Source: Buddleja alternifolia (taxonomy: Eukaryota > Streptophyta > Magnoliopsida > Lamiales > Scrophulariaceae). Taken from it: DNA of 64,000 bases. Shown one piece after another: positions 12,320-25,800 of the stretch. The stretch lies in assembly GCA_019426215.1 (NCBI GenBank), contig CM033396.1, forward strand, positions 27,605,101-27,669,100, given 5' to 3'. Under the pieces are notes generated by a model that was not told where the DNA came from, did not search any database, and saw nothing but the letters and a program-made list of their open reading frames with translations. Each line of letters starts with the position of its first letter. The first letter of the stretch is position 1. The position numbers and the translations under genes were made by a program.

Positions 12320-14506
12320 CTAAAGACCGCCAGATGAGTTCCATAATCAATGCATTTGTAGAACCCATTTTTTCATCCTTTAATGCCTTAGAAAGGAGCA
12401 TGCGGTTGAAAATAGTGGATGACATGAAGTCACGAGTCCTAGTGGATGACATGAAGTCACGAGTCCTGCCAAAATGACTGTTGGCAAGCTCGCCGCATAC
12501 TCCTATGAGGCGAGGAACTCGTTCTTCCCCTCGGCCTTGACTGACTCATATGCATCAGTCTTTTCCTTCATTAGTTGCTCCACACGAGCTTGGTTATTTG
12601 TGGTCTCTACCCTGAGATGAGCATTTTCCTCTTCCAAAGCTTTAATAGCCTTTGCATGATTTTCCCTCTCTGATGTTAGTAAATGACTTGACTTTAACAA
12701 CTCCCTTTATACCGTAGAGAATGCACTTCTCTCGGATGTTGTATCAGCTATGAACTTTGTTAGCTTCGATCTTTCAACTCGAAGGTCGTCCTTCAAGCCA
12801 GCACAACTGAGGACCAGTTCATGCATACAGGCCAAGGCGTATACAAAACATTTTGTTAGAAAAAAAAAACAAAAGAAGAAGCAAAATCAAAAAGTAATCA
12901 ATTAAACATCATTACAAATCATAAAACTAGTACTACCTTCATTAAATGAGAGGTTGTCATCCTCTCTACAGTAGTGTAGGATTGTTCTATTAGAATGACC
13001 TTATCATGAGGCAACAACATGTTTTGGTACATCACAAAGGCTATACCCGTCCTTTGAGGGCCAACCAAAGTCGAGCTCTGAGGGTAAATTCTCCAATCTG
13101 GTACTATTGGCTCGTTGCTCGGATCCTCTCCGCATTGATGGGGCACATTATACTCTTTCAAGTCGTTCAAGTTGAGGGCTTCCTACTTCTTGATCAGCTG
13201 AATGGACGTCAGACGAGTTCCAGGAAGCACGTGATCCTCCTCTGAAGAGATAGTTTCCCTACGCCATTTTGCTTTGCTCATCTTGGCCAGAGGAGGGCGT
13301 TGAGATGTGGGGACAACGATAAGTTCAACCACATCACCCTCGGGATCCCTCTCATCAACACTATTGTCCAGATCAATTACCATTCGGAGGGAAGGTTAAG
13401 TCTCAAATATTTGCCTTGAACCGGGAGTAACAATCCTCAATGTTGTCCGTTCTCGTCGCGAGAAACATTTTGGGTCGAATGATCGAGTGAAGTGATGGCT
13501 TGTGGTTAACCCTAGTAACCCCCAGCTGCAAACGATTCCTCTTCATCACGAACGACAATCAAACGAGCCTAGCGAGTTGCCATTTCTGCAAAAAGAAATG
13601 GATTTTATATTCAATAAATGTGATAAAATTGAAGTATTAAAAAATGATGCTAACCCAGATCCGGAACTCCAGGAACAGGTGCTGAGCTTAAACCGCAAAA
13701 AACGAGCATAGATTCGTTCATGAGCTTTTCGGTGATAAAGGGGACTGATAGTAATTGCTCAAAAAACCCTCTCCCCGAAGTGGGGTTTCCTACATTTAAT
13801 TCATGAAGTTTGGTACACCATGGTCTCAGAACTAACCAGTTCTCATTCTTTGGTGGTGAGATAAAAATATATTTATCTTTCCACGCTCCGAATGAGTCCC
13901 GAGTACGATCTTGGAACTTAGCATCAGGACGAGTGAAAAGAAAAAGAAACCACATTGGGCCGATTTCGTACAACGGTTTATAAAAACCATCCTATGAAAA
14001 TTGGCCAAGTTAGCCTCCTTTCCATAAGCTGTCATCAAAATTATAAAGAGAACTATGTGTCTGTATGAATTGGGTAAAAGTTGGGTTGGACATAACCCAT
14101 AGCTTAGCAGAATGTCATTGATACTTGCGTGAAGAAGAAACCTAATCCAAAATATCAAGTGGGCAAGGTGGAATGTACGAAAACCTCGGGTGGTTTATGC
14201 ACACGATCTAAGGCAGTGGGGAATCAAATCTCACAATTTATTGGGATACAATACCTAACCCTCAACTCGTGCTCCCTAGACGACCTAACAGTTGAAACAG
14301 AATTTATCCAAGTGATGTGTGTGTTCACGTCCCTCTAGATCTACGAGTTGTTCCCTATCCTCATTCCTACGGGATGACTCAGGCACATCACTTTCAGGTA
14401 CTAACCCCTTAACTAAATGACCGAGGGCGTCCGATTCGGCTTCCTCCTCGGAAGAACTTGAAATCTTGTTATTGTTAACTGATGCAGAAGACCTGGTACG
14501 AGCCAT
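12320..14506 (-). pseudogene. Element 1 antisense gene, 'putative gypsy type transposon' domain (Transposase_28-like) plus coiled coil
   Basis: It runs opposite to gag-pol in the space between integrase and the 3' LTR. The ATG at 14506 starts a Ser/Glu-rich N-terminus (MARTRSSASVNNNKISSSSE). After frameshifts, about 14160-13720 encodes SYGLCPTQLLPNSYR, FTRPDAKFQDRTRDSF and WKDKYIFIS, the pattern I know from the plant family PF04195. An acidic linker follows (about 13380-13180), then a conserved block (PIVPDWRIYPQSSTLVGPQ, about 13100), and, after a likely intron near 12840-12940, a coiled coil (ALEEENAHLRVETTNNQARV, about 12640). Several frameshifts and stops break it. The exon boundaries and 3' end are approximate. 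The function is unknown to me; such genes are common antisense passengers of Tat elements. Confidence 0.72.
12414..12467. repeat. 27-bp tandem duplication
   Basis: Two identical copies of AGTGGATGACATGAAGTCAC plus CGAGTCCT, head to tail, near the 3' end of the antisense gene. Confidence 0.9.
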
Positions 14507-14691
14507 AATAATAATAAGAGGAGCGGTAAGAAGAATAAAGATACGTACAAGTACAATAAAAAGGTTAGTGTTGATGGACGAATCGACTTCAACTTGTTCA
14601 CCTCCTTGATAATGCAAATTTAATATCTGGAAAACTCTCTCTCTAAAAAATCTCTCTAGAAAAGTAAAAGTAAAAGTAAAAAGGGGAGGGG

Positions 14692-14701
14692 CTATATATA
14701 G
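14692..14701 (-). promoter_or_regulatory. TATA box of the antisense gene of element 1
   Basis: On the minus strand the sequence reads CCCTATATATAGCCCC, about 185-195 nt upstream of the antisense ATG. It is inside the element but outside the LTR, so the gene could have its own promoter. Inferred from sequence and position only. Confidence 0.6.
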
Positions 14702-15053
14702 GGAGTAAATTAAAGAGATGGGATGGTTGAGATTGATTGAGGAATGACACATCCAACTGTCAAAAGAGCCGACGGTTAATGTTTAAAGGTAACTGACGTG
14801 TCATTTATGACAGTTCAAGCATCCTCTGATATTAAATGGTGCGGCGGCTGAGTAATAATTACCTCAAAAGACGTGACTCTTTAAAGGTAAAGTACCTATT
14901 TATAATAAAAATAGCTAATAAATGTAACAACAGCTAAATTAAATGCTCATCACACTTATAATATGAGTATGAGCCCGCAAAAATAGAGTCGTTACTAAAG
15001 TTACTACTTCCTCAGCATGAATTCAAGTCGTTACACGACTAATTCTTCAAACT

Positions 15054-15072
15054 AGTGAAGTGGGGGACTTAA
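15054..15072 (+). promoter_or_regulatory. Element 1 polypurine tract
   Basis: AGTGAAGTGGGGGACTTAA directly precedes the 3' LTR and is the expected plus-strand priming site. Confidence 0.75.
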
Positions 15073-15642
15073 TGATATATCGAAATATGGTATTTAAGTC
15101 CATATGCATTAAAACAAAGAATCATAGGCCCAATACAAGCCCAAAATTCAGTATGGGCCAAAGATCCGCGCTAAGTAACAGTAACAGGTCGGGTCGTACC
15201 CTGACCCGACCCCGCAGTCCAAATCATTTATTGTCCAATTGGTGCCACTTGTCGCTATATATTTTACATATGGCCACCAACCACCCTGACATGGTTGTGC
15301 TATAAATACCTCCTCATAACATGTATTGAGGGTAGGGATCTTTAGAACATTCTCTCTAGCTTTAGCCTCATATCTCCAGAAGTAACGAGCCTATAGACCG
15401 AGAAGTACGTTCCTTTACATATAAATTTGGAAGTTTGAATCGTCTACGGTATACGACCCTGGCTACATATCTTACTATGGCTACATATCTTACTATAGAA
15501 CTACGTTGACTTGATCCAGATTAGGTACGTAGGTAGCTCAATCATCGTTCAGTGCAGTCTTAAATCATTATCACCATACTCGTGGTACGGTTCGAGTCCT
15601 TCCAGACTGATAGGTTTGAGTCCCCAGATTCGAGTTAGATCA
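15073..15642 (+). repeat. Element 1 3' LTR
   Basis: 570 bp, TG...CA, followed by the target-site copy ATAAG. Three insertions relative to the 5' LTR explain the 76-bp length difference. One is an 18-bp tandem duplication (CTACATATCTTACTATGG-type) near 15462-15497. Confidence 0.92.
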
Positions 15643-15936
15643 ATAAGGAAATCATGTTTTTTGGGTGAGAAAAGGACAAAAATGTGTTATTCTAAATTTC
15701 ATTGTAAACCATTACTTAAAACATCTCCACGGTGCAGTGCATGCATTTACGGTTCCAATTAGAGAAACTAATTAAGAATTTATACTCTCAACAAAACGAT
15801 GATGGACCCAACTAGATGACGATCATGAGATGGATAAGTCTGAACTAATTTTAAGTGCCAATTTCTAATATCCATATCAATTATTCAATAATAAACTAAT
15901 ACAAGTATTAATTTTATATGTGTAAACGTCATACAG

Positions 15937-16176
15937 GCTGTAATCAATACTAATATGGTTATTTAAACAATACTCATGGGATCTCTACCAGAACGCCTGA
16001 AATAAAATTCAAAAGAATTGAGGAAGTATGATTGGCACCAGATGTGTAAAATAATTAAAAGCTGTAATCAATACTAATATGGTTGTTTAAACAATTCTAA
16101 TGGCTGAACACCTGAAATAAAATTCAAAAGAATTAGAGGAAGTATGATTGGCACCAGATGTGTAAAATAATTAATA
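15937..16176. repeat. 124-bp tandem duplication
   Basis: Copies at 15937-16060 and 16061-16176. Both begin GCTGTAATCAATACTAATAT and end TGTGTAAAATAATTAA. Confidence 0.88.
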
Positions 16177-16389
16177 AATTAATGCAACACTTTAAGTAAA
16201 TAATCATTATCTGCTTAAACAATTTGAAGCGACACAAATTATCAGATAATAAAGAAACAAATGTATATTTTAGTGGTGTATACCATGCATTTATTGTTCT
16301 TGGGAGGTTCGACATGTCAAGTTAAGACAATCACAATTTTTTTATGTAGAAGATATTGATAACATGTAGAAATGCAATATAAAAAATTA

Positions 16390-16808
16390 AGTATTACTAA
16401 TAAAAATATACTATTATGGTGTGAAACTATGATCTATAGCAGTCTAAACACATGACTACTTTTATTGTGGTAGACGTCTCATATAGTCATGATTATGTCA
16501 GTCGTGGTGGAAAAAAATGCTAGCTATTTTAAGTTCTAAATAACCGTGTTAAAAGAAATGTCAATCTAGCACTTTTTTACAACGTAATAGTCATGGTCTT
16601 TGGTAAAAAAAAAAAAAGGCTTGGTCTTTGCAAACAAAACATTGACATTACAATGGGTATAAGTTGTGGGCAGTGTTTTGGCCATGTTTATAGATACCAC
16701 GGCTGATCAATTTTGAGGCAAAACCATGGTCAATCAGTTTTGGCCATGACAAATAGGCTTTTCACTGTGACTAATTGACATGAGCGAAAATCAAATTTCT
16801 TGTAGTGA
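16390..16808. mobile_element. CACTA-type terminus, decayed
   Basis: The block ends ATTTCTTGTAGTG, the inverse of the CACTACAAGAAAT terminal repeat of plant CACTA elements. Repeated sub-terminal TTTTGGCCATG/CCATGGT motifs precede it. A matching left terminus is not clear, so only one end is supported and the left boundary is approximate. Confidence 0.5.
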
Positions 16809-17281
16809 TTATTCATAAAATTTAAGAATCACGCTTATATCATACTTTCTTTGTCAGTCTTATTTTATTTTTATGATGTTCTAATCAGGCTCTTCACTTT
16901 GAAATTTCAATCTTGTCATTAAAATTGCACCTAGAAGTTCATGTATGTTCAACTTTAAGAGGAAAATAACTTTTTTAGGAAAAATTACATTTACCACCCT
17001 TGACGAAGAGTCAAGTTACAGATCCACCATCATATTCTGAGAAATTATCTTAACCCCCTCATAATATGAAACGTTGGATGTTTCTCGGAGATTATGGAGA
17101 GAATCAAGTGGATGAACATTTTCTTGACAGGTTAAATCAAAGAGACAATGTATTTGTATCTTGAAGATATACGAATGATCTAAGGGGTACGTGTTCTAAG
17201 TGAACATGGTGAGATAAAAACAATAAAATTAGTAAATCACAGAATGTCTGGAGAATGATTTTTTGGGGTGAAAAACTTGAA

Positions 17282-17690
17282 ATTGCTAAACTTTTGCTTA
17301 GGTTCGATGATTCGTATAGTGACGTTGTACCTTATAGATACACTTAATAGAATTGTGTTCCCGAATTTGAGTGGGAGCACATTTATCTAAGTAATCAAAC
17401 AAAAATCGAATCATAATTTTGTGATATTTGCTTGAATTTATTGATTCAGATAGTGGTTATGTGCCTCATAGATCACTTATGAGAATTTGTGTTCCTGAAT
17501 TTGAGTGGGAGCACATTTATCAAAGTGATTAAGCAAAAATTGAATCATAATTTTGTGACATTTGCTTGAATTTACTGATTCAAATAGTGGCTATGTGACT
17601 CATAGATCACTGATTAGAATTTTGTTCCCGAATTTGATTGGGAGCAAACTTATATAGTGATCAAGTTAAAAGTTGAATCAAAATTTTATG
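17282..17690. repeat. Threefold tandem repeat, period about 134 bp
   Basis: Three diverged units share GTTCCCGAATTTGAGTGGGA (or close variants) at about 17357, 17491 and 17624, each followed by GAATCATAATTTTGTGA-type sequence and a TAGATCACT motif. The function is unknown. Confidence 0.8.
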
Positions 17691-20600
17691 CAAACGCAAA
17701 ATGTTCTCCGAAAGATTAGATAGAGTCCAATATAGTAAGACTCCGTCTTATTCAATTGTCTAAGGAATATTAGAATTAATTCAATGAAAGAGTATTTATA
17801 AACTTATGAAATCTATAAACATGTGTGGCCCCAATAACTCGTGTCAATTGCTGAGGAGGGGATAGTTGTGTGTGTGGCAGCAATTACCCTTGTAGTAAGG
17901 TCGTAGCCAAAATGTGGTATTTCGATTTTCATATATGTAAAGAGTAATGGGATACGAGGTTCATCTCTCAACATTCACATTAATTAAATCACAGAAGTCT
18001 AACCGAATTAACTGCAATGAAAGATAAACTTATTAGCCTCTGAATTGTCCTGTGTGACTTACTATAAGTTGACAACCAACTACGAAAGATATATTCAAAG
18101 AGTTTCTCTTACTAGCTTAGTGTCTTAGTTTACCGTGACTTAACCAAGCATTCAAAGGTGTATGAGTAGGTGTTCACATTACTTATTGAACTCATATTGA
18201 TTATGATTGTATAATCAATGTGTCTTGGTCACAATTCACCCTCAAACCATTCAAGAAGAAAAACATCTAGCACCACTTTATGTATCTATTCTATAAATAC
18301 TAACCAAGTCAAAAACTTAATCCAAGCAAATGAATAATACACTCTTAGAAGAACAACTCAAAAGACCAAGTTCCAATGATCTTATAGAATTTCAGACGCT
18401 TCTTGATTTCACGTAACCATAATCTGAATCCACATAGGACAACATTTAGCAACTTAGTGCTTAATGTGTAAACTGTGCTATACCAACATCTATAAGTACT
18501 ATATTTTCAACTCAGTGCATACACGAGTAACATGACCAATCGTATGTAAATTTAACACTTTTAGCCTTAATCCACTACTTCTATTCACATTCGCGGTTAA
18601 GTTTTTGTTCTTCTTAGATCCATCTCATGCCTCTTCTCGGACTCTCTCTTTGTTTTAATCTCATTTACAGTAAGAGTCTCAAGCTCTTTTCAAACTAGAT
18701 CAAACACAAAGGCCCAAGTCATTATCGTAGAAGCAATAAGCCTCTTATGTACAAAACACAAAGTGGCTAATATCATCTATGAAAGTCTTTTCATAATTAA
18801 ATTGAATGAACTTGATTTTTACATGCTTCCAATATTGGAAAGAGACAGTACAAACTTGTACTCACTTCTCATAAGAGAAGTCTGTGTTTGATGACTTAAA
18901 TTTCTAATAATATTTGGCATTACCCTAAAAAAATAACTCATTGTTCTCTTATTCCGGGCATACTTCTAATTATCAAACACTAAAGTCAACAATCCCAATT
19001 CAGTTCAATTTTACTGATATATTACTCATTTGGTCCACTAATAGATCAATAGTATGATTTCTCATTCGCATATGAGATCATATATCATAAAATTCACAAA
19101 GACATCATAAGCAGTGGACATTGATTTCCACTTACGATAGACTCATTGATCTTTTATGTTGAGTAGGAAGACTCACTGTAAGTCTTACATGACTTAGTTA
19201 CTGTCCTCTAGAGTATCTAACTCAATATCACATATTCCAAAATATTATGACACGACGTGTCACTATTTCTACTAATTAGTACTCGTCTAGTACTATTAAA
19301 ATCTCAATACTCGTATGAGATTTTGGTTGCCATGGTCATACTAGAGATATCATATACATGGCCATTATATAAAATTAATTTTTTTACTAAGCACAATAAC
19401 AATCATGACAATTCACCATAATATACAGATTCGGAGGTCACATAATGCCCAATCATCATTTGTGTCAAAGTGTTCATTATCACAAATTTAATTTCGCAGT
19501 ACAAAATCTCATAAAGTTCTAGGTAAGTATCATTTGAATCAACCTTAGAAGTCCCACTTAATTTTATGATAAAACATATCATGATATATACATACACTTG
19601 TAAGTCATCAAAGCTCAATGTTATAAAGAGAACAACATATACATTTCATAACAAATGCACACGAGCTACAAGTCACCAACTTTACAAAGTAAACAACATA
19701 TATATATATATATATGTGATTCACTAACATAATGAGTTCGAGGTGTTTCTCTACATACGAGATACTGCGTTAGCCATCCCATTCGAAAGCCTATCTCCAG
19801 GAGCGAATTTCAAAAGATGACGTAAAAAATTTCTCGTCTTGAATTCCAGCTCTCTCTTCCTCCACACTTTAATTAAGAAAGACTTTATGGCACATAGGTC
19901 TCTGTCTTTATTTTCAGTGTAAATTCTATCGAATTCACTCTCAATAACCCAATTAGAGAATTTCTCCAAAATTTTCTCTCTTAGTCCGGACCACCAAATA
20001 AGGACCCAAATGAAGTAGCTCCTTGTGTTTCATTTTCATTATCTTAAAGTGTTCACGCAAAGAATGCCCTGGATGCATTTTATAATCCCTCAGCAATTCA
20101 AACTTTGCCAAACGCACACGAGTTCTTTCGCTCTAACTCCCCTCCAGAGGATGCTAGAAATAAATTGCAATATTGTCATCTATGAAAATAAAATATTGGT
20201 ATTAGATTGGACACGAAGCCAATCACAATACATTACCTAATATGAAGATTTTAACACTTGACAAAAATTAACTACAATTTAATTTAGTAAAACAATTCCA
20301 AACACATTTAAAATTGAGCATAATATTAAAAGGTGTTCAAAAAACTTTATCTTGGTAGCCAAGGCATGAGAAATAATTTCTAAAAATTAATCAGAATTTT
20401 TCTTGCCCATAAAAATATTTTTCTATGGTTTTGCATCATTTTTAATATCATAAAATAGAAAAAAAATATTTTTAATTTCTCAAAAACATTTTAAATATCT
20501 GATCATAAATTAATTTTTGAACATATAGGAATTTTTCTAGCCAAAAAGGGCCCTGGGAAAATGTGGTATGCGCCCGGTGCGCGAATGAGCGGTGGAGCGT

Positions 20601-21457
20601 GTGTACATGCGCCGTCTTCCCATCGTTTACCAGCCTCGAGATGTTGGCTACCCCGCCTATTTTCGATATGAGAATCCAACAGTGGTGTTCGTTTCATTTT
20701 TCGAGCACTGTAGTCTTGGGAGTGGACTACACGCAGTGGACGCGCAAGTGGGACGGGAATGCGGTTACTGTTCATCCTATTCAACAGTTTTCCAGAATAT
20801 TTCAGAATAGGGTTTACGCTATCGCAATTTTGAGAGGCCATATCTCTCTCATTTCTAATCCATTTTGAACACGCGATATACGGTTGGAAAGGCATTTGAA
20901 TAAGAATTCTAACCATATAAAAATTTCTTAATAATCACAACAACAAACTGTTCAAAATTGCCACTAAATTTACTGGAAAAAATCACCCTAAAAATTTAAT
21001 TTCTCATGGAATGTAAATCATGGTCTTGTGTTACCTCATACAACATTTATACATGATGTAAGCATGCTATATTTTAAACAAATAAGGCATAATATGAACG
21101 TATCATAAATCCACCATGAATGAAGCAATATTTCATGCAAAAACGGGAAGTATGGTAAAGTATCGTTTCAAAGCATAATGCTGAGAGGGAGTTAAAGTGA
21201 TTTTTTCCTAAAAAAAGCCTCTCCCTCAATTTTTCCTTTTTAAATTAATATGGGTAGAATCAAGCCATCCTGGACGACCCACGACCGGATCCTATTTCCA
21301 ATATACAGTCTATGTAACCATAAAGTCTCAATAGATAAGTGACAAAGGCGGCTATTGCAAAGTATAATTACTTTGGGTATTCATATATTTTTTTCTTTTT
21401 TCCTAATTACTTTGATATTCATTGAATCAGCACAATTCAGTTCCCCTTCTTTGTTAG

Positions 21458-22309
21458 TGTTTCGTAAAAAAAACAAACTAGATTAGGGTGGATCCGATTA
21501 CGCGTTCCGAACCCCGCGATAATCTATATCTTGAGATTATCTTTCAACCCCCACGCTCGAATTCGATACGCTAGACAGTGGTTCAAACTTTAACACTTCG
21601 GTGTGTTGTTTAAACTAATTATTCGGACCGCAATTGACTAAAATATATATGTTGTCTTCGAATGACACGATAATACATAAAAGAATAATTCAAGTACAGG
21701 TAAAAACTATCTCTCTGATACTTAAATCTGACACAAGATAATTTTGTACCTACGTGAGAACCTTTCTTTTTCAAAACGATGATAATGAATAGAAAACTTA
21801 GGTCAAGATACAAATTACTGTCAAATACTAAAATCTGAAAGCATGTAATCTATACCTCCATAAAAGTCTTCGATTCGTAAAAGTTACAAACGAGTGAAAC
21901 ACTGGTACAAACTCTGGGAGCCGGATCCAACAATTCTTGAACAAATCTACGCTACAAGCTACTCCTAACTATGTCTACGCCTACTCCTATGATAAGAGAA
22001 AAATAAGTTGTTCTTTGATTTTCTGATGCTTTCTCTCTCCTCTTTTCGTTTTTTTATTCCTGCATCGTGGTCCTACATCTTCAACCGTCGAGAACTGCTT
22101 TTAACTTCTCTTTCAAAATCCTTTTGTTTTGGCGGGTTACCGAGTTGTCGGACTCTCTGATTCTGCCTTTGGTTCTGGTTTCTTTGTAATGGGCTTAGCC
22201 TTTTAATTTTTGGGCCCACTAATTGCTGTTAAGCCTATTCTAGGCTTTTCACTTTGGGCTTTTCCTAGGTCTTTCACTTTGCTGATCCATTTTTATTTTA
22301 GTGTAAACA
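21458..22309 (-). repeat. Element 2 3' LTR
   Basis: 852 bp, beginning TGTTTCG and ending GTAAACA on the plus strand. It pairs with the split 5' LTR at 34413-35174 plus 39311-39421, with only scattered differences by eye. Confidence 0.92.
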
Positions 22310-22321
22310 AATGCCCCCTAA
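22310..22321 (-). promoter_or_regulatory. Element 2 polypurine tract
   Basis: On the minus strand TTAGGGGGCATT directly precedes the 3' LTR. Confidence 0.7.
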
Positions 22322-22638
22322 TGTACGTAAACGTTTCGAGTTTATGTACATTAAGATACATGTCTCCTAGCTAATCATCGTTTCGAATCAGGAGATCGTG
22401 TCTGCTTATTTGAAAGGTCATCTTCCCAGACATCTTTCATCTTTAATACCGTTATGACGAACGTGCCCGTTCTTCGTCCCGGTACTTTTTCGTGATCAGG
22501 CTTTTAAACCTTTTAGTAACTTAAGTTTTCTTTCTGCAAGAACCTCTTCGTATTTTTAGGCGGATAAAAGAAACAATTGAAATTTCTCTCTTCCTTTTCT
22601 GCATAGAAATGTCTTTTCGTGATCGGACACCTATAACC

Positions 22639-22648
22639 CTATATATAT
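22639..22648 (+). promoter_or_regulatory. TATA box of the PMD gene
   Basis: CCCTATATATATCTC lies about 180 nt upstream of the ATG at 22825, inside the element but outside the LTR. A CT-rich leader (about 22690-22715) follows, as in many plant promoters. Inferred from sequence and spacing only. Confidence 0.6.
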
Positions 22649-22824
22649 CTCTAGCCTTTTCTTAGCCATCACTATCACCTTTATCTCATTTTCTTCTCTC
22701 TCTCTCTCGAACCATTCACTGATTTTATACTCCATTTTCGAAAGCTTCTTCTTTTCCACAACATCTCCTTTTTCTTCCTCTTCCGACCGATCTTCCGGGC
22801 AGCCTTCTCGAATCGCTTTTGAAG

Positions 22825-25800
22825 ATGTCTAACCCCCACTCTATCTCGCGTTTAATCGCTCGAACAACCCTATTGGATTGTGAAGATGCCCAAGATCTTT
22901 ATCAAATCATCAAGAATTTCGAAACCTACTATAATGATGAGAAAATTTTGACTCTTGGGTCTACCCATATGATACCGCCCTAGGTTCGCGATCGCCGTGG
23001 TCAATCCATCAACCACGTTGGACTCGGGCCTCAATTTCAATCCGAGGCCTTCGAACCTTCTGAAGGTGGTATTCCCGATTTATTGGGTACTTGGCCCGCC
23101 TTGGAGGGTGATGCCCTTCTCTTTCAGTCTAGGGTGGAAACCAAATATGGTTGGACGAACAAAACTAAACCTATCAATGGGTGGATCGGGGCCATCGACG
23201 CATATCCTTGGTTCGAAAGGTTGCATCATCGTCATGACAAATGGGTAGGTAATCGAATTTTGGGGCTTATTCGAATAGCCTGTTACCCAGTCATCCCTTT
23301 CGAGCAAGTAACAACAGATGCTCTTGCATATTCCTGGCATCCTTCGTACAATTGTTTTGTATTACCTCGAGGTTTTCAAACAATCACGTTGGAAGACGTT
23401 GCTCTAATTACCGGTCTTTTCCCTACGGGTACAACCCTTACCACCGGTGAGCCTTTGCCCAACTCTCGAGCTCTCTTGTTAGCCACCGAAACTTGGCTAA
23501 AACATCATGGTAAATCAAAGGGCGCGAATATTGCTTATACTGCTTTAATCAAGTTTTTTATCAATTGTGATGATCTGCCTACACCCTTCGAAGAGGTTTT
23601 ATTTTTGAATTTTGTCTTTTCACGGCTGTTTATGAATGCCGGTTGTGTAGTGAATAAAACCTTTCTCACTTTGTCTGCTAATATTGCTGTCACCATGGGA
23701 CCCATCGAGCTGGCTCCACTAGTGTTGTCTCACTTTTATCGTATGATGTTTAATTTGAGTAGTGATCCTTCGAATGCTCATAAATTGTCTGGACCCCTTT
23801 GGTTATTGACATGTTGGTCCTTTCTATATTATCCCGAGTTATTAAATATCAGGACTGTACAGTCACTCGAAAAATCGATCCTGACTGAGAAGCGACAATC
23901 TTCGAAAAAGTCCTCTAATTTCCGACTCGAGCCAATTTCGAATTGGGTTTGTTACAGGGAGGCCACTATAAATTTGTTGATCCCTCTCGAGAAGGTGTCA
24001 TACCTTGAGGTTCTGAGGCTATTTATAATCCGCGTTATGTCTCCACGTGGTGTCCCTTCTTCGAAGCAAGGCATGACCAGGCTCAAAATCATTGGTCTCA
24101 TACTGCTTTACCTGATTGGATGCGTATGATTGATTCGCTAGATTCTTCTATAGATGATCACCCTTACTGGAGATCTATCTTATCGTCCCGAGACCTATTA
24201 TACGCAGATAATATTCCCGGAGTTGAAGCTTACAACCCTCAGGTATTCCAACATGTTTCGAGTATAAATATAATAAACTTTATAACTTATAATTTGTACT
24301 TCGAGTATATTCGGTTTACATTTCGAGCATGCTATATTTCGAGCATGCCTCTTTACATGCTCTATTTCGAGCATGCCGGATTTCGAGCATGCTTTTTTCG
24401 AGCATGCTGGATTTCGAATGGATCGCTCCTCGAGCCTGTTTGATTCGAGCAGGATGTTTGACATCCGAATTTTGTTTAACTCATCCTTATTTTGTAGCTA
24501 TGTTCGCGGCAATTTGGCATAACCCAATGCTTCTCTCTACCATTTCTGGGTACCATGAATCGCCCTTGGTTAAGTAGGCAATTTCATATTGCGAATCATC
24601 AAAGGGCCAAAGCTGAAGCTCTTATTCGGGATCAACCTTCTTGTCAGATTCCGCCGTGCTTTGTTCCTATTTTTTGTAGAATCATCCGAGTCGAGAGATG
24701 CTTCGTAGACTTTTGGAACAAAGTATTGATGCGCAGTTATTCGAGACCAATCATCCGTAAGCAGATTACGGACATCACCAGAATGTGCGCTGGCACGGTG
24801 GATATGGCTCATCTTTCGAATCTTTTATCGAATCAGGTAACTTTCATATACTATTATAATCTTCGACTAAAATAGTTAGGACTCATTCTTATACTCTTTT
24901 TTTTTTTACAGGATGATGATTACATCGTTCCGTATGATTTAACTTCAGGGTGGAGATTTGAGCGAGACAACCCCCAAGTTCGAGAAGCGGCGGCACTGTC
25001 TCAAGCTCTTCGAGACTCATTTGTCCCAATTGAGCTATTCTCCATCCCTACTCGTGTTACTTGAAAACAAAGTGCACTTACCATCCGGGAGCCCGCATCC
25101 TCTGTTTCTCAAGAAACACCCCCTCGAACACTCGATGAAGAAGAAGAGAATGATGACGATGCAGCTCAATACACTCTTCAACCCAGATCCAGGAAACACT
25201 TACGTACACAAGGGTCTTCCGGTACATCAAGTAATTACTCAACTATCCTTAACTTTTTATTCGTAGACCGCAGACTAATTCTTCATTCGATACTTGCTTA
25301 TTCATATTTCTCATGTAGGCTCTTCGAGTGGAGCTGCTGATCTCGAAAAGGAGACGCCGGTTATTGGGGCTGGCGTCGACGATGTCCTCGAGACCATTCT
25401 TGAAGAGGCTTTACCCGAATTTGATCCCCAACCGACTTCGCCTATCCTCGAAGATGTTTTACCTGATTCTGAGACTCATCGAGACCCAATCGAAACAGAT
25501 CGCTCTTTAGGTATTTTTTGAAAGTATCATATATTCCCCTGCATCGGTTAACCCCTTTTATGATTTTCTCACGTTGTATAATCATTAATGGGCTTTTGTT
25601 ACTCTACCATGTCTTGATGTTGTTTTTCCCCCTAGGAAACTTATCGAGTGACACTTTCGAGAGAATAGACCCCAGTTCCGAGATTACCACGAGCACTGCT
25701 CCCAACCTCTCGAGATTTTCTTCGTCAGGTAAGACAATTTACCATGTACACATTTTATGTTTAGGAAGATTTTTTAACGACCTAATTATTCATTTTCCTG

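Larger units (their letters stand above)
5668..15642 (+). mobile_element. Element 1: full-length Tat-lineage Ty3/Gypsy retrotransposon
   Basis: Two LTRs (5668-6161 and 15073-15642) with TGATATAT...GATCA ends bracket gag, protease, RT, RNase H, archaeal-type RNase H and integrase, in Gypsy order, on the plus strand. A perfect 5-bp target-site duplication ATAAG flanks the element at 5663-5667 and 15643-15647, which fixes both ends. The second RNase H domain and the long non-pol region before the 3' LTR, holding an antisense gene, are features of the Tat lineage. Stops, frameshifts and LTR divergence (including three indels) show an old, inactive copy. Confidence 0.93.
15643..21457. other. Non-coding, repeat-derived region
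   Basis: I find no gene. The block holds a 124-bp tandem duplication, a CACTA-type terminus and a 134-bp triplication (listed separately). The rest (about 17700-21450) reads like decayed retrotransposon LTR or leader sequence, with a GC-richer patch at about 20560-20870 whose open frames match nothing I recognise. I cannot assign family or boundaries. Confidence 0.5.

Noticed and set aside
16390..16808. A complete CACTA element here
   Set aside because: Only the right terminus (TTTCTTGTAGTG) is clear; no matching left end or duplication was found.
20503..20916. GC-richer patch with open frames on both strands (up to 137 codons)
   Set aside because: Frames overlap on both strands, none has a recognisable domain, and the sequence reads like retrotransposon LTR or leader DNA.
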